Assembly (NCBI GenBank): GCA_015272395.1
Contig: JACYLQ010000026.1
Location: 62,001 to 126,000 of the forward strand
Length of the DNA stretch: 64,000 bases
Source of the DNA: Calothrix sp. C42_A2020_038
GTDB taxonomy: Bacteria; Cyanobacteriota; Cyanobacteriia; Cyanobacteriales; Nostocaceae
Reading direction: 5' to 3'
The notes beneath the pieces were generated by a model. It had not been told where the DNA came from. It did not search any database and worked only from the letters and a program-made list of their open reading frames with translations. Positions 19,649 through 29,665 of this stretch are shown piece by piece. Numbering within the stretch: position 1 is the first letter of the stretch; every line of letters starts with the position of its first letter. The position numbers and the translations under genes are program-made.

Positions 19649-21232
19649 ATGACTATGTATGGAGTGGAGGCGTCTGCACCATCGGCGAATCGAAATTATG
19701 ACATTATTTGTTTTGGTGATGAGGTTCCGGGTGTATTAACGTTAGTTTGTGCCGCGCGAGAATATTACCGTCAGACTAATAACTATCCCCGTAGCTTGTT
19801 ACTATTCAGAGGTAATTCTAAATTAGGAGTTGGTGGTCATATAGTTCGTGGAGGTTTAGCATATTTAGAGCGTTCTTCGGTTCCTTTGGTAATTCGGCAA
19901 GAGCATAAATTAGATATATTTGGTGATCCACCTGCTATTTATAAAGAACTTCTACAACGTGCGGATGTAGAGAAGGTTGCACTTGACCCAAATAAAACAG
20001 ACTGGGTATTACGCGAGATGCTGCGTGAAGTACGTGCAGATATTCTCAGCAATGCCGAAATTAAGTCTGTTGTAAAATCGGGGCAAAAGATACTTGGAAT
20101 TGAGTTAACCAAGGATGAAACTTACTTTGCCAAGCATTTTATTGATTGCACTGTGAATGGAGAATTAGCTCAAGCAGCAGGAGTAAAAAAATTAACTATT
20201 GGTTTACCAGATTCAGAACTTGCCGTAACGTTAGTATTTGAAACCCAAGGTTTGAGTGTTGAACGACTACAAAATGTCGAGTATCAGTATCTACAACGTT
20301 TTACAAATCCCCAAGATCAAGAAGCGCAGTACTTTATAAATATCGCAGCGGGTAATGATCCCAACTATGCCGAACAGTTACGAAGAGACCTAGTTGATAA
20401 AAAGGGTTATCTCAAAACGATGGCTGTAGGCAAAGACTATATTGATATTCGTAGTAGAGCGCTATCTATTGCCTACCATGCGTTTCGTGGTACTAAATTA
20501 GACTTAAAAACCAGTCCAGGAATTTTTGATAAGGGTAATGTTGCGCTGCTGTCACGAGTACGTATGTCTTGGAATGCTTTGCTATTTGGTGTTACTGCTA
20601 ACGAAGCTGAAATCCTCGCGCGTGCAAAAGCACAACCGACACGTAAAATGTTCGATGAAATTTTATTTGTTACTAAATGGTTTCAAAGCATTGGTGCAAG
20701 TGAAGTTAAACCCGCCAAAGAATTATATATTCCTCACGCGGGTAATATTACTGATGTCCTCGCTCCGTTAACAGGCGCCAAAATGCTTGGGGGCGGTGTT
20801 GCTGCTAACGAAGCTTTAGGCACTTTCGGATATGACTTCGATGTGCGGGGTGGGATCGATGGTTTGGGTGAGCGCGCGAATAATAAGGGTTTTTGTAATC
20901 TAGCTTTTTTAACACAACCTTTGTTTAATATCGGCATTGAACATGCGTTATTGAAGTATGTTCCAAATTTGGCTGTAGTCAGTCCCTGTTCTGGATTTGA
21001 AGGTTACGCTTGTTGTGCTGGTCGAATAGTTGAATTCAACTGTGGAGTCGGTCAGGGTGTAGGTATCGCCGCAGGAATTGCTTTAGTACAAGAACGTGAA
21101 CTCAATGAGATTTCAAATAGAGAAGTACACAATATACTCAAAAACACAGGTAAACTCTCTCTAATTTACGGCAAAACTAACGAAGTTGCAGCAGCGCAAC
21201 TCAATGAGTTTGAACATTCGATGACCGCATAA
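19649..21232 (+). CDS. FAD-dependent oxidoreductase-like protein
   Basis: 527 aa. N-terminal nucleotide-binding-like YDIICFGDEVPGVLTLVCAAREY; conserved GG-rich and ALGTFGYDFDVRGGIDGLGERAN segments. Confidence 0.65.
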   Translation: MTMYGVEASAPSANRNYDIICFGDEVPGVLTLVCAAREYYRQTNNYPRSLLLFRGNSKLGVGGHIVRGGLAYLERSSVPLVIRQEHKLDIFGDPPAIYKELLQRADVEKVALDPNKTDWVLREMLREVRADILSNAEIKSVVKSGQKILGIELTKDETYFAKHFIDCTVNGELAQAAGVKKLTIGLPDSELAVTLVFETQGLSVERLQNVEYQYLQRFTNPQDQEAQYFINIAAGNDPNYAEQLRRDLVDKKGYLKTMAVGKDYIDIRSRALSIAYHAFRGTKLDLKTSPGIFDKGNVALLSRVRMSWNALLFGVTANEAEILARAKAQPTRKMFDEILFVTKWFQSIGASEVKPAKELYIPHAGNITDVLAPLTGAKMLGGGVAANEALGTFGYDFDVRGGIDGLGERANNKGFCNLAFLTQPLFNIGIEHALLKYVPNLAVVSPCSGFEGYACCAGRIVEFNCGVGQGVGIAAGIALVQERELNEISNREVHNILKNTGKLSLIYGKTNEVAAAQLNEFEHSMTA

Positions 21233-21347
21233 TATTGTGTCCAAGTGTAGACAAAAGCAAGCAAAAAGAAAAGGGAAACACTATATATTGTTTCCCATTA
21301 CTTATTATTGACTTTCCACTTTTTGATGTTCAACTATATGTGTACTA

Positions 21348-21677
21348 CTACCACCAGGTTCTTTCACCATTTTCATCTACGCGCGCTTTACGAATAACGT
21401 CAGATATTTCTTCTGCATCCTTAACGTGGTGAAGTGCTTTCTTCTCACCATCTTCATCTTCAGTAACAAAGTAAGTAGGTACGGTTATATGGTCACCTGT
21501 AATATCCGGAGAGTCTACTGCGACTTGCTGCGCTTTTTCCTCGATTGATTGAGGTACATCAGCAATTCTATCTCCTGGATTTGCTGTTAATTTTTTTTCA
21601 TTAACGTCTGGTTTATTTTTGGAGTGCCTATCTTCACTAACTGGTTGATTGATAGGTTCTTGGGTACTATTACTCAT
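21348..21677 (-). CDS. Hypothetical protein, 109 aa
   Basis: Complete ORF in an otherwise empty interval; hydrophilic composition. Confidence 0.55.
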   Translation of the reverse strand: MSNSTQEPINQPVSEDRHSKNKPDVNEKKLTANPGDRIADVPQSIEEKAQQVAVDSPDITGDHITVPTYFVTEDEDGEKKALHHVKDAEEISDVIRKARVDENGERTWW

Positions 21678-22102
21678 AAAATAGATTTAAGGAAGCTTCT
21701 AAACAATACTTTTAACAATTTAGATAATTAAATTACTAATTGAATCTTTCATCGGTAAGACCTTCATAATCGCCTAAAGCGTTATTTTTCAGCAACTCGG
21801 CAATCTCACTTTAGAGGTAGTAGTCTGTGTCCAAAATTTCGGTGGTATAAATAATATCTTGTGATTTATTGCTATATATACTTATTAGTACTAATATACC
21901 TTAAAATAAGTGAAAAATTGACTCACAAGGTGCTGTTATCTGTAATCTCAGCTTAAACTTTGTGAGCTTTTTTACGATAGCCCCCACTTTTAAAACATCC
22001 TCTAAGATGATATAATTAGAATCCCCTCGGTGCCGATTCCAGGGGAGGGTCAAGTGTAGTATACATACACAAGTACCAAACTATATATATAGTAAAACCC
22101 TA

Positions 22103-23425
22103 ATGCAACAACCAATTCAAGTTATCGGAGGTGGACTTGCTGGAACTGAGGCAGCTTGGCAAATTGCCCAAGCTGGTGTGCCAGTAATTCTGTATGAAAT
22201 GCGTCCGCAACGCTTCGGCGGCGCCCATCATACTGAACATCTTGCTGAATTGGTTTGTAGTAATTCGTTTGGAGCAATGGCTTCGGACAGAGCATCTGGT
22301 TTATTGCACGAAGAATTACGGCGCCTCGGTTCTATTATTATTGCCAAAGCTGACGAACATCAGGTTCCCGCTGGTGGTGCCTTAGCTGTTGATCGAGGAC
22401 AGTTTAGCGAAGATTTAACAAATATCCTCGCACAGCATCCCTTGATTGAACTGCGACGCAGTGAAATTACTGCTATTCCTGAAGGTATTGTTGTTATCGC
22501 GAGTGGTCCATTAACGAGTCCTGACCTCGCAGAAGATTTACGTCGCTTTACAGGAATGGAATATCTTAGTTTTTTTGATGCCGCAAGTCCCATAATTGTG
22601 GGAGAATCAATAAATCGGGATATTGCTTTTATGGCTTCGCGCTACGACAAAGGCGAAGCCGCTTACTTAAATTGCCCGATGAACAAGGAACAATACATTC
22701 GGTTTAGAGAAGAACTTTGCAAAGCTGAACAAACCGAGTTGAAAGATTTTGACAGGGAAAAAGTTAAGTTTTTTGAAGCTTGTTTGCCAATCGAAGAACT
22801 GGCACTGCGTGGGGAAGACACTATGCGTTATGGTCCTCTCAAGCCAGTCGGCTTAACTCCCCCCCTCAACGGGGAGGAGGTAAGAGAACGCCCTTATGCT
22901 GTTGTTCAATTGCGTCAAGAAGATAAGCAAGCCAAGTTATGGAATATGGTAGGGTTCCAAACTAACTTGCGCTGGGGTGAGCAAAAGCGTATTTTCCAGA
23001 TGATACCTGGTTTAGAAAACGCCGAATTTGTACGGTTAGGTGTCATGCACCGCAACACATTTATTAACGCTCCCCAGTTGATGCACTCAACGCTGCAATT
23101 CAAAGACCATACACATGTTCTAGCAGCAGGCCAAATAATTGGTACCGAAGGGTATACAGCAGCATCAGCAGGTGGTTGGCTAGCTGGAACAAATGCCGCA
23201 CGCATCGCATTAGGTAAAGAGACAGTAATGTTACCCAACACCACAATGATGGGCGCCTTATTTGAATTCATCAGTTCCGCATCACCTAAACACTTTCAAC
23301 CCATGCCACCCAATTTTGGCATATTACCAGATTTAGGCATGAAGATAAAATCCAAACCAGAACGATACGGAAAGTACCGCGATCGGTCATTACAGGATTT
23401 GGAAAATTGGAAGCAACTACTATAA
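22103..23425 (+). CDS. trmFO: Methylenetetrahydrofolate--tRNA-(uracil-5-)-methyltransferase (FADH2-oxidizing)
   Basis: [81 protein letters not shown]. Confidence 0.96.
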   Translation: MQQPIQVIGGGLAGTEAAWQIAQAGVPVILYEMRPQRFGGAHHTEHLAELVCSNSFGAMASDRASGLLHEELRRLGSIIIAKADEHQVPAGGALAVDRGQFSEDLTNILAQHPLIELRRSEITAIPEGIVVIASGPLTSPDLAEDLRRFTGMEYLSFFDAASPIIVGESINRDIAFMASRYDKGEAAYLNCPMNKEQYIRFREELCKAEQTELKDFDREKVKFFEACLPIEELALRGEDTMRYGPLKPVGLTPPLNGEEVRERPYAVVQLRQEDKQAKLWNMVGFQTNLRWGEQKRIFQMIPGLENAEFVRLGVMHRNTFINAPQLMHSTLQFKDHTHVLAAGQIIGTEGYTAASAGGWLAGTNAARIALGKETVMLPNTTMMGALFEFISSASPKHFQPMPPNFGILPDLGMKIKSKPERYGKYRDRSLQDLENWKQLL

Positions 23426-23440
23426 GTTAATCATTGAAAA

Positions 23441-23475
23441 GACTCCCTAGGGGCTTGGTATTTCCCCTAGGGGTC
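23441..23475 (+). terminator. Hairpin GACTCCCTAGGGG...CCCCTAGGGGTC downstream of trmFO
   Basis: Long GC-rich inverted repeat with one bulge immediately 3' of trmFO. Confidence 0.6.
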
Positions 23476-23520
23476 GTGTTGCTGATGTGATGATGTTCAA
23501 TTTTGCTGCTGAGATAATGG

Positions 23521-23856
23521 TTATTGGGCTTTCTTTTTATCTTGCTTGTTGTTGATGAAACCGAAGTCATCATCTTTCATGGTAATGATACCATGTACAC
23601 CAAGAGCTGCTATCGCGGCGCCGATAAAGCCCCAAGTGCCATTGCTAAAGGCATTGATGCGATGTGACAAGCTACGGTGGTAAGCAAAATCAAGTTGTCG
23701 GGTACTACCGTTCCCATCGCGTGCAAGTCTTTCAATGTAATCTTCAGTTCGTTCTAAAGCGTTATAATCAACATCGAAAGAGTAAAGTGATGACCCCATG
23801 ATTATTAAACCGGGAATCACTAGTGCTATTAAAAGAATTCCTCTGCCTGAATTCAT
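23521..23856 (-). CDS. Hypothetical small membrane protein, 111 aa
   Basis: Two predicted TM segments (ILLIALVIPGLIIMGSSLYSF, GFIGAAIAALGVHGIITM). Confidence 0.6.
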   Translation of the reverse strand: MNSGRGILLIALVIPGLIIMGSSLYSFDVDYNALERTEDYIERLARDGNGSTRQLDFAYHRSLSHRINAFSNGTWGFIGAAIAALGVHGIITMKDDDFGFINNKQDKKKAQ

Positions 23857-23990
23857 ACGACCTCATGTCAGGTAATATATGCAATTAATGCTGACATACC
23901 CGTATTTTTGCGTTGGTATCTGGCAAACAATTACAAAATTGCTTTTTGGTGTTAGTGAACAGTTTTTTTTGGGAACAATATTCGCAGTTG

Positions 23991-24050
23991 AATTTTAGAT
24001 TTTAGATTTTGGATTATGGATTCTGGATTGAATCTATAATCCATAATCCT
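23991..24050. repeat. TTTTAGA-type heptad repeat block with inverted right half
   Basis: AATTTTAGATTTTAGATTTTGGATTATGGATTCTGGATTGAATCTATAATCCATAATCC. Confidence 0.75.
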
Positions 24051-24065
24051 TAGTAGTTTAACAAT

Positions 24066-25286
24066 ATGAAAACCCTATATTTCCCAACAAGACGGTATAT
24101 TTTAAGATTTATTCTGAGTTTTAGCTGTATTTTATATGTTGTTTGTACATCATTCCCTGCGTTGTCAATACAAGAGCAAATCAAAAACTTATCTAAAAAC
24201 GCATCTATTAGTACCTTGCAACAACAACAGCAACAGTTGAATAAGCAACGCGCACAAGTTAGTCAAGAACGCAACCGTCTCGGCAATTTGCAAAGTATCG
24301 CACAAGATAGGTTCAATGGGTTGCAGCAAAATTTACAAACGACTACTACACAAATTCAAGATAGCGAAAACCGTTTAAAATTAGCAACTGAACATCTCGA
24401 AAAACTTCAAACTGATTTAGCAATAGCTGAACGTTCATTCAAAACGAAACAAGAAGCGACGATAGGAAGATTACGATTTTTGCAGCGTTCCACAGCTAGT
24501 CATGGCTGGGCAGTATTATTACAAAGTCGGAGCATTAATGACTTTTTAAGTCGGCGCCGACATTTAAAAATGGTATATCAAGCAGACCAGCAAATATTGG
24601 CCAAACTTACAGAAGAAGCAAATCGAATCATTGAGCAAAAGACTGCTGTTGAACAAGCCAAAAACGAGATAAACTTGATTCGCCAACAGTTACTTGTACA
24701 AAAAAGTGACTATCAATCTCAAGCCGCATCGCAAGAAGAATTAATTCAGAGATTAAATAACGACCGTTTGGCACTAGCAGCAGCAGAAACTCAACTTGAA
24801 CAAGATTCGCAGGCAATTGGTAATTTGATACAGGAAAAAATTACTGCTGCCAAAGCGCGCGAAGCTGCTGCCAAAGCACTTAGTAAACGTTTTACTGAAG
24901 GTACTGGGATATTTGGCTTTCCCAGCAATGCACCGATTAGTAGTCCTTTTGGCTATAGAAATCATCCAGTTCTTGGTTATCGGCGCCTACATACTGGTAT
25001 CGATTTTGCAGGTGCCTATGGTAGTCCGATTCGCGCGGCTGATGCTGGTACTGTGATATTTGCAGGCTGGTATGGTGGTTACGGTAACGCCATAATTATT
25101 AGTCATGGTAAAGGAATTACTACTTTATATGGTCACTGTAGTCAGTTATTTGTATCTGAAGGGCAAACAGTACAACGCGGACAACACATCGCAGCAGTAG
25201 GTTCCACTGGTTTATCAACAGGCCCACACCTACACTTTGAAGTTCGTAGAGACGGTACACCAACTGACCCAGCAGCCTATCTTTAA
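24066..25286 (+). CDS. M23 family peptidase / EnvC-like murein hydrolase activator
   Basis: Long coiled coil followed by SPFGYRNHPVLGYRRLHTGIDFAGAYGSPIRAADAGTV ... GPHLHFEVRRDG. Confidence 0.92.
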   Translation: MKTLYFPTRRYILRFILSFSCILYVVCTSFPALSIQEQIKNLSKNASISTLQQQQQQLNKQRAQVSQERNRLGNLQSIAQDRFNGLQQNLQTTTTQIQDSENRLKLATEHLEKLQTDLAIAERSFKTKQEATIGRLRFLQRSTASHGWAVLLQSRSINDFLSRRRHLKMVYQADQQILAKLTEEANRIIEQKTAVEQAKNEINLIRQQLLVQKSDYQSQAASQEELIQRLNNDRLALAAAETQLEQDSQAIGNLIQEKITAAKAREAAAKALSKRFTEGTGIFGFPSNAPISSPFGYRNHPVLGYRRLHTGIDFAGAYGSPIRAADAGTVIFAGWYGGYGNAIIISHGKGITTLYGHCSQLFVSEGQTVQRGQHIAAVGSTGLSTGPHLHFEVRRDGTPTDPAAYL

Positions 25287-25408
25287 CATCCTCCCCACCC
25301 TCAAGGACCGCAGCGCGTAGCGCAAGGCTTAGAGTCAGGAGGATGCCAAAACTCATGACTCATAACTCCAAGCAAAAAATTTAAATTGTGATATAATTTT
25401 TGAAATGA

Positions 25409-25481
25409 GGGCGTGTAGCTCAGTGGATAGAGCGTCAGATTCCGGTTCTGTAGGTCGGGGGTTCAAGTCCCTCCACGCTCG
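25409..25481 (+). tRNA. tRNA-Arg (anticodon CCG)
   Basis: Cloverleaf built by hand: acceptor GGGCGTG/CACGCTC, D arm GCTCAGTGGATAGAGC, anticodon loop TTCCGGT, T loop TTCAAGT. CCA not encoded. Confidence 0.95.
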
Positions 25482-25597
25482 TTTTGTATAAGTTATCAAA
25501 TTCTAGCCTGTGAATACAGATTGGCATCTTATTAACAGGTTGTTTCTTTACAATAGAATTACCCTGATGTTATGAATTAAAATACTCCGGTGACAAT

Positions 25598-26086
25598 ATG
25601 TCCCAATTTGAAGCAATTCAAGCAGCATATCAAACTTTTACAAATCAATTTCAAAGCGCTGTTATCAGCACTGTTAGTAAAAATGGTGTTCCTAACGCTA
25701 GCTATGCACCATTTGTCATGGACGATGTGAAAAATATCTATATATATGTTAGTGGTCTCTCAACTCACACACAAAACTTGAACGCTATACCTATAGCTAG
25801 TGTCTTGTTTATCGAAGATGAATCCAAAACTCAACAGATATTTGCTCGGCGCCGTTTAAACTACGAGTGTACAGCCACTGTCGTTCAAACTGGCACAGCA
25901 ACATGGATTCAAATCGTCTCAGATTTTGAATCAAGATTTGGCAATATTATCCAACTGATACGTGACTTACCAGACTTCCGCATTTTCAAGCTAACCCCAA
26001 CTGCTGGTAGATTTGTTGTTGGTTTCGGCGCCGCTTATGATATTGATGCGAGCGATTTGAATAAGTTGGTTCATGTAACCTCTTAA
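25598..26086 (+). CDS. HugZ-like / pyridoxamine 5'-phosphate oxidase-fold heme-utilization protein
   Basis: ISTVSKNGVPNASYAPFVMD, ASVLFIEDESKTQQIFARRRLNYEC, GRFVVGFGAAYDI. Confidence 0.8.
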   Translation: MSQFEAIQAAYQTFTNQFQSAVISTVSKNGVPNASYAPFVMDDVKNIYIYVSGLSTHTQNLNAIPIASVLFIEDESKTQQIFARRRLNYECTATVVQTGTATWIQIVSDFESRFGNIIQLIRDLPDFRIFKLTPTAGRFVVGFGAAYDIDASDLNKLVHVTS

Positions 26087-26172
26087 ACAACCTCTTATCA
26101 AAACGTTACATTATCTGGACGTGATGAATATGAACATCGCGTCTCTACTAATAATTTTTCTAGGTTATTTCT

Positions 26173-26265
26173 ACCCAATTTATTGAGGTACTACAGTTAC
26201 TTGCTTCAGGTAGTGGTAATAAAGCTATCGCTCAAAACTTACACATATCAGAACACACAAATTAA
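26173..26265 (+). pseudogene. Remnant of a LuxR/NarL-type HTH domain
   Basis: Translates as TQFIEVLQLLASGSGNKAIAQNLHISEHTN*, resembling the recognition region of a LuxR HTH. No upstream receiver domain seen. Confidence 0.65.
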
Positions 26266-26405
26266 ATGTTACTATACGTACCCAAGCGGTAGCCGTAGGT
26301 ATACGTCTAGGATTGATTATGCTGTAGTAATTGAAGGATTTCAAGGATTTTGATCATGCCTGTTGGCGTAAAATAGTAAGTCAGGTTAAATCAGGTTTGA
26401 TAACG

Positions 26406-27728
26406 ATGACTTCTTTAATACAAACCCTTCAACTAATCGCGAATCCGACACAATTTTTAGATCAAAGCGCAGCAAAATATGGTGATACCTTCACAATGCG
26501 GGTACTAGGTATAAACTCGCCACCAGTTGTATTTTTTAGTCATCCGCAAGCAATATCTGAGTGCTTTGCAATTCCAGCCCAAAAGTTAGATTTTAAAAAA
26601 GCAACCCATGTATTTAAGCCATTATTTGGTGCCAATTCAATAGTCTTACAAGAAGGAACACAACATAATCGTCAGCGTACTTTGCTGATGCCACCTTTTC
26701 ATGGCGATAGAATGAAGTCTTATGGTAAGATTATATGTGAGATTACTAACAACGTAACTAAAGACTGGCGCCCAGGTAAAGTAGTTTCGATGCAGCATAT
26801 TATGCCTGAGATTACTTTACAAATTATCTTGCAAGTGGTATTCGGTATCAGTCCAGGTCAAAGATATCAAAAGCTAAAGCAACTTCTAAGCACTTTGCTG
26901 GATGACATTACCACACCTTGGTACTCTAGCTTATTTTTCTTTCCGCCACTACAAAAAGACTTGGGAACATGGAGTCCTTGGGGAAAATACCTGAAGCGCA
27001 AGCAAGAAATAGATAATCTTATATATGCTGAAATCTCTGATAAACGATTGGCAAAAGATGAGTCGCTCACTGATATTCTTAGCTTATTGATGTCCGCGCG
27101 TGATCAGGATGGACAAGCAATGAGTGATGAAGAATTGAAAGATCAGTTGATATCACTTTTATTATTAGGATACGAAACAACTGCTGGTGTTTTACAGTGG
27201 TTATTTTACCTGATTCATTCACATCCAAATGTCAAAGGCAAAATTCTTAATGAATTGGGTAGTTTTGAAAAACTAGAACCAGATGAAATTACAAAATTAC
27301 CTTATCTTACCGCTGTCTGCCAAGAGACAATGCGACTTCACCCCATCGCCTTAATTTGCACTCCACGTATGACCAAAGAAAGCGTCGAAATAAATGGTAT
27401 AAAATACATAAGTGGTACTGTTTTAGTTCCTTGTATTTACTTAGCTCATCACCGAAGTGAAACTTATCAGGAACCAGAAAACTTTAACCCAGAAAGATTT
27501 TTAGCTAGAAAATATTCTGCAACCGAATATCTACCTTTTGGAGGTGGATATCGAGGATGTATTGGTTCAGCTTTTTCAATGTATGAAATGAAACTAGTCT
27601 TAGTAGCAATTTTATCACAATTTGAATTAGAACTAGTAGATAAGTGCCCTGTTAAACCTGTACGTCGAGGTATTACGATTGTTCCGTCTTCGGGTGTGCT
27701 AATGAAAATAAAAAATCATCAGCCCTAA
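26406..27728 (+). CDS. Cytochrome P450
   Basis: ETTAGVLQWL I-helix, ETMRLHP (ExxR), heme motif FGGGYRGCIGSAFSMYEMK. ATG at 26406 preferred over the TTG at 26331. Confidence 0.95.
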   Translation: MTSLIQTLQLIANPTQFLDQSAAKYGDTFTMRVLGINSPPVVFFSHPQAISECFAIPAQKLDFKKATHVFKPLFGANSIVLQEGTQHNRQRTLLMPPFHGDRMKSYGKIICEITNNVTKDWRPGKVVSMQHIMPEITLQIILQVVFGISPGQRYQKLKQLLSTLLDDITTPWYSSLFFFPPLQKDLGTWSPWGKYLKRKQEIDNLIYAEISDKRLAKDESLTDILSLLMSARDQDGQAMSDEELKDQLISLLLLGYETTAGVLQWLFYLIHSHPNVKGKILNELGSFEKLEPDEITKLPYLTAVCQETMRLHPIALICTPRMTKESVEINGIKYISGTVLVPCIYLAHHRSETYQEPENFNPERFLARKYSATEYLPFGGGYRGCIGSAFSMYEMKLVLVAILSQFELELVDKCPVKPVRRGITIVPSSGVLMKIKNHQP

Positions 27729-27857
27729 GATCAAAATAAGGCGCCTTCTATCAGTTGGTGGAATCATCAAAATCTAATATTACTTTCGTAATGTAGATGG
27801 ATTCTGATTTTTTCGCATTTAGATTAATTACTATTGAGAAAAATCAGGATAACAACA

Positions 27858-28595
27858 ATGCATAGTGGGCAAAAAGTGGAAGAGCAACTAGTATCACAAG
27901 CTATGGAAACAGCCATAATTAGCCAACTTGATGCTGCCGAGGAAATAGATATTGATATCCAAACTGATTTGTTCAAACTTTTTCAAGGACAAGCAGAAGG
28001 AATATCGGTAGAAGGACAAGGGTTGGTAATACAGGATGTTCGCGTTCAAGAAGTAGAAGTGCAAACCACTGGTATTGCAGTTAATCCTTTAAGCGCCATT
28101 CTTGGTAAAATAGAGCTTAATAAGCCAGTAAATGCGAATGTTCGTCTAGTTTTTACCGAAGCTGATCTAAATCGTGCCTTGACTTCTAATTTTGTCAAGA
28201 GCAAGATGCAAAAGTTTGATTTAAACATCAATGGTGAAATTATTAGCTTGATTCCGCAAGTCTTCAAAATTAATTTACTCGAATTAGGTAAATTCCGGAT
28301 TGCTGGCAAGGTATTGATTCAAAAACAAGGTACTATACAACCATTAACCTTCCAAGCTGTTGCTCGTCCCCGCACTCATGAGCAACCAATTATACTTGAA
28401 AGTTTTGTTTGTGCTGAGGATGAGGGAATTTCGTTAGAACTCGCAACTGCTTTTATGCAGAAAATGAAAGAGTTGACACAGTTGCCTTATCTAAAGTTAG
28501 AAGATTTTGCTTTTCGTATTAAAAATCTGGAGATAGAAAAAGATTATATGACATTATTGATACAAGTGCATCTACGCAAAATACCTTTGATTTGA
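27858..28595 (+). CDS. DUF2993 (LmeA-type lipid-binding) domain protein
   Basis: Size and sequence pattern of cyanobacterial DUF2993 proteins (FKLFQGQAEGISVEGQGLVIQDVRVQEVEVQTTGIAVNP). ATG 27858 preferred over TTG 27834. Confidence 0.75.
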   Translation: MHSGQKVEEQLVSQAMETAIISQLDAAEEIDIDIQTDLFKLFQGQAEGISVEGQGLVIQDVRVQEVEVQTTGIAVNPLSAILGKIELNKPVNANVRLVFTEADLNRALTSNFVKSKMQKFDLNINGEIISLIPQVFKINLLELGKFRIAGKVLIQKQGTIQPLTFQAVARPRTHEQPIILESFVCAEDEGISLELATAFMQKMKELTQLPYLKLEDFAFRIKNLEIEKDYMTLLIQVHLRKIPLI

Positions 28596-28612
28596 ACAAA
28601 GAACATATAAAC

Positions 28613-29665
28613 ATGAAAATATTTGTAAAATCATTTACCGTTAAAAAGCGATTTCCGCTGACTATAAGTTATGGTACAACAGCGCAAACAACCAATGTAT
28701 TGGTAATGATTTTACATGATGGTATTGAGGGGTGGGGTGAAGCATCACCGTTTAGTGCGGGAGGATATCCTTTCACAACTGACATGATTATAGAGGCTTT
28801 ACATACTTGTGAGCCTTTACTACAACCATTTAGCCCGTATCAACGCGACTGTATTGAACGGACTTTAATCGAAGCAAATATTATTAAACCAGCGCTCGCA
28901 GCAATAGATATAGCTTTACATGATTGGTTAGGAAAAAGTATTAATTTACCTCTATGGAAAATGTGGGGTTTAGATAGAGATGCAATTGTTCCAACTTCTG
29001 TAACCATTGGAATTAATACACCCAATGCAGCTAGAGAACGAGTTAGGAAATGGTTAGAATATACTAATATTAATGTATTAAAAGTAAAACTTGGAAGCTC
29101 TGAAGGTATTGAAGCTGATAAGGAAATGTTACTTGCTGTACGTGATGAAGCGCCAAATCAAGAAATTTTTGTTGATGCGAACGGTGGCTGGAGTTTGGAA
29201 AATGCGATCATAATGGGTAATTGGTTGGCAGCGAGAGGAATTAGGTATATTGAACAACCTTTGGCAAAAGGATGTGAGACCCAATTAGCCCAATTAAAGA
29301 CACAACAGCCATTACCAATATTTGTAGACGAAAGCTGCTTTACAAGTACAGATATTCCTGGCTTGGCAAATTTAGTCGATGGTATTAATATCAAGCTGAT
29401 GAAGTCAGGTGGCTTAACTGAGGCAATGCGGATGGTAAATGTCGCGCGCGCGCATCGATTGCAGGTCATGTTCGGATGCTATTCTGATAGCGTGTTAACA
29501 AATACTGCTGCTGCTCAAATTTCGCCCCTAGCAGACTATCTGGATTTAGATAGTCATCTTAATCTTATTAATGACCCTTTTTGCGGCGCCATCCTGCAAT
29601 CAGGGCGAGTGGTTCCTAATGACTTACCAGGTTTGGGGGTACAATACTGTGCGGCTAGCGCTTAA
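28613..29665 (+). CDS. Enolase-superfamily dipeptide epimerase-like / N-acyl amino acid racemase-like enzyme
   Basis: Contains VLKVKLGSSEGIEADKEMLLAVRDEAP, FVDANGGWS, IKLMKSGGLTEAMRM. ATG 28613 preferred over TTG 28592. Confidence 0.88.
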   Translation: MKIFVKSFTVKKRFPLTISYGTTAQTTNVLVMILHDGIEGWGEASPFSAGGYPFTTDMIIEALHTCEPLLQPFSPYQRDCIERTLIEANIIKPALAAIDIALHDWLGKSINLPLWKMWGLDRDAIVPTSVTIGINTPNAARERVRKWLEYTNINVLKVKLGSSEGIEADKEMLLAVRDEAPNQEIFVDANGGWSLENAIIMGNWLAARGIRYIEQPLAKGCETQLAQLKTQQPLPIFVDESCFTSTDIPGLANLVDGINIKLMKSGGLTEAMRMVNVARAHRLQVMFGCYSDSVLTNTAAAQISPLADYLDLDSHLNLINDPFCGAILQSGRVVPNDLPGLGVQYCAASA

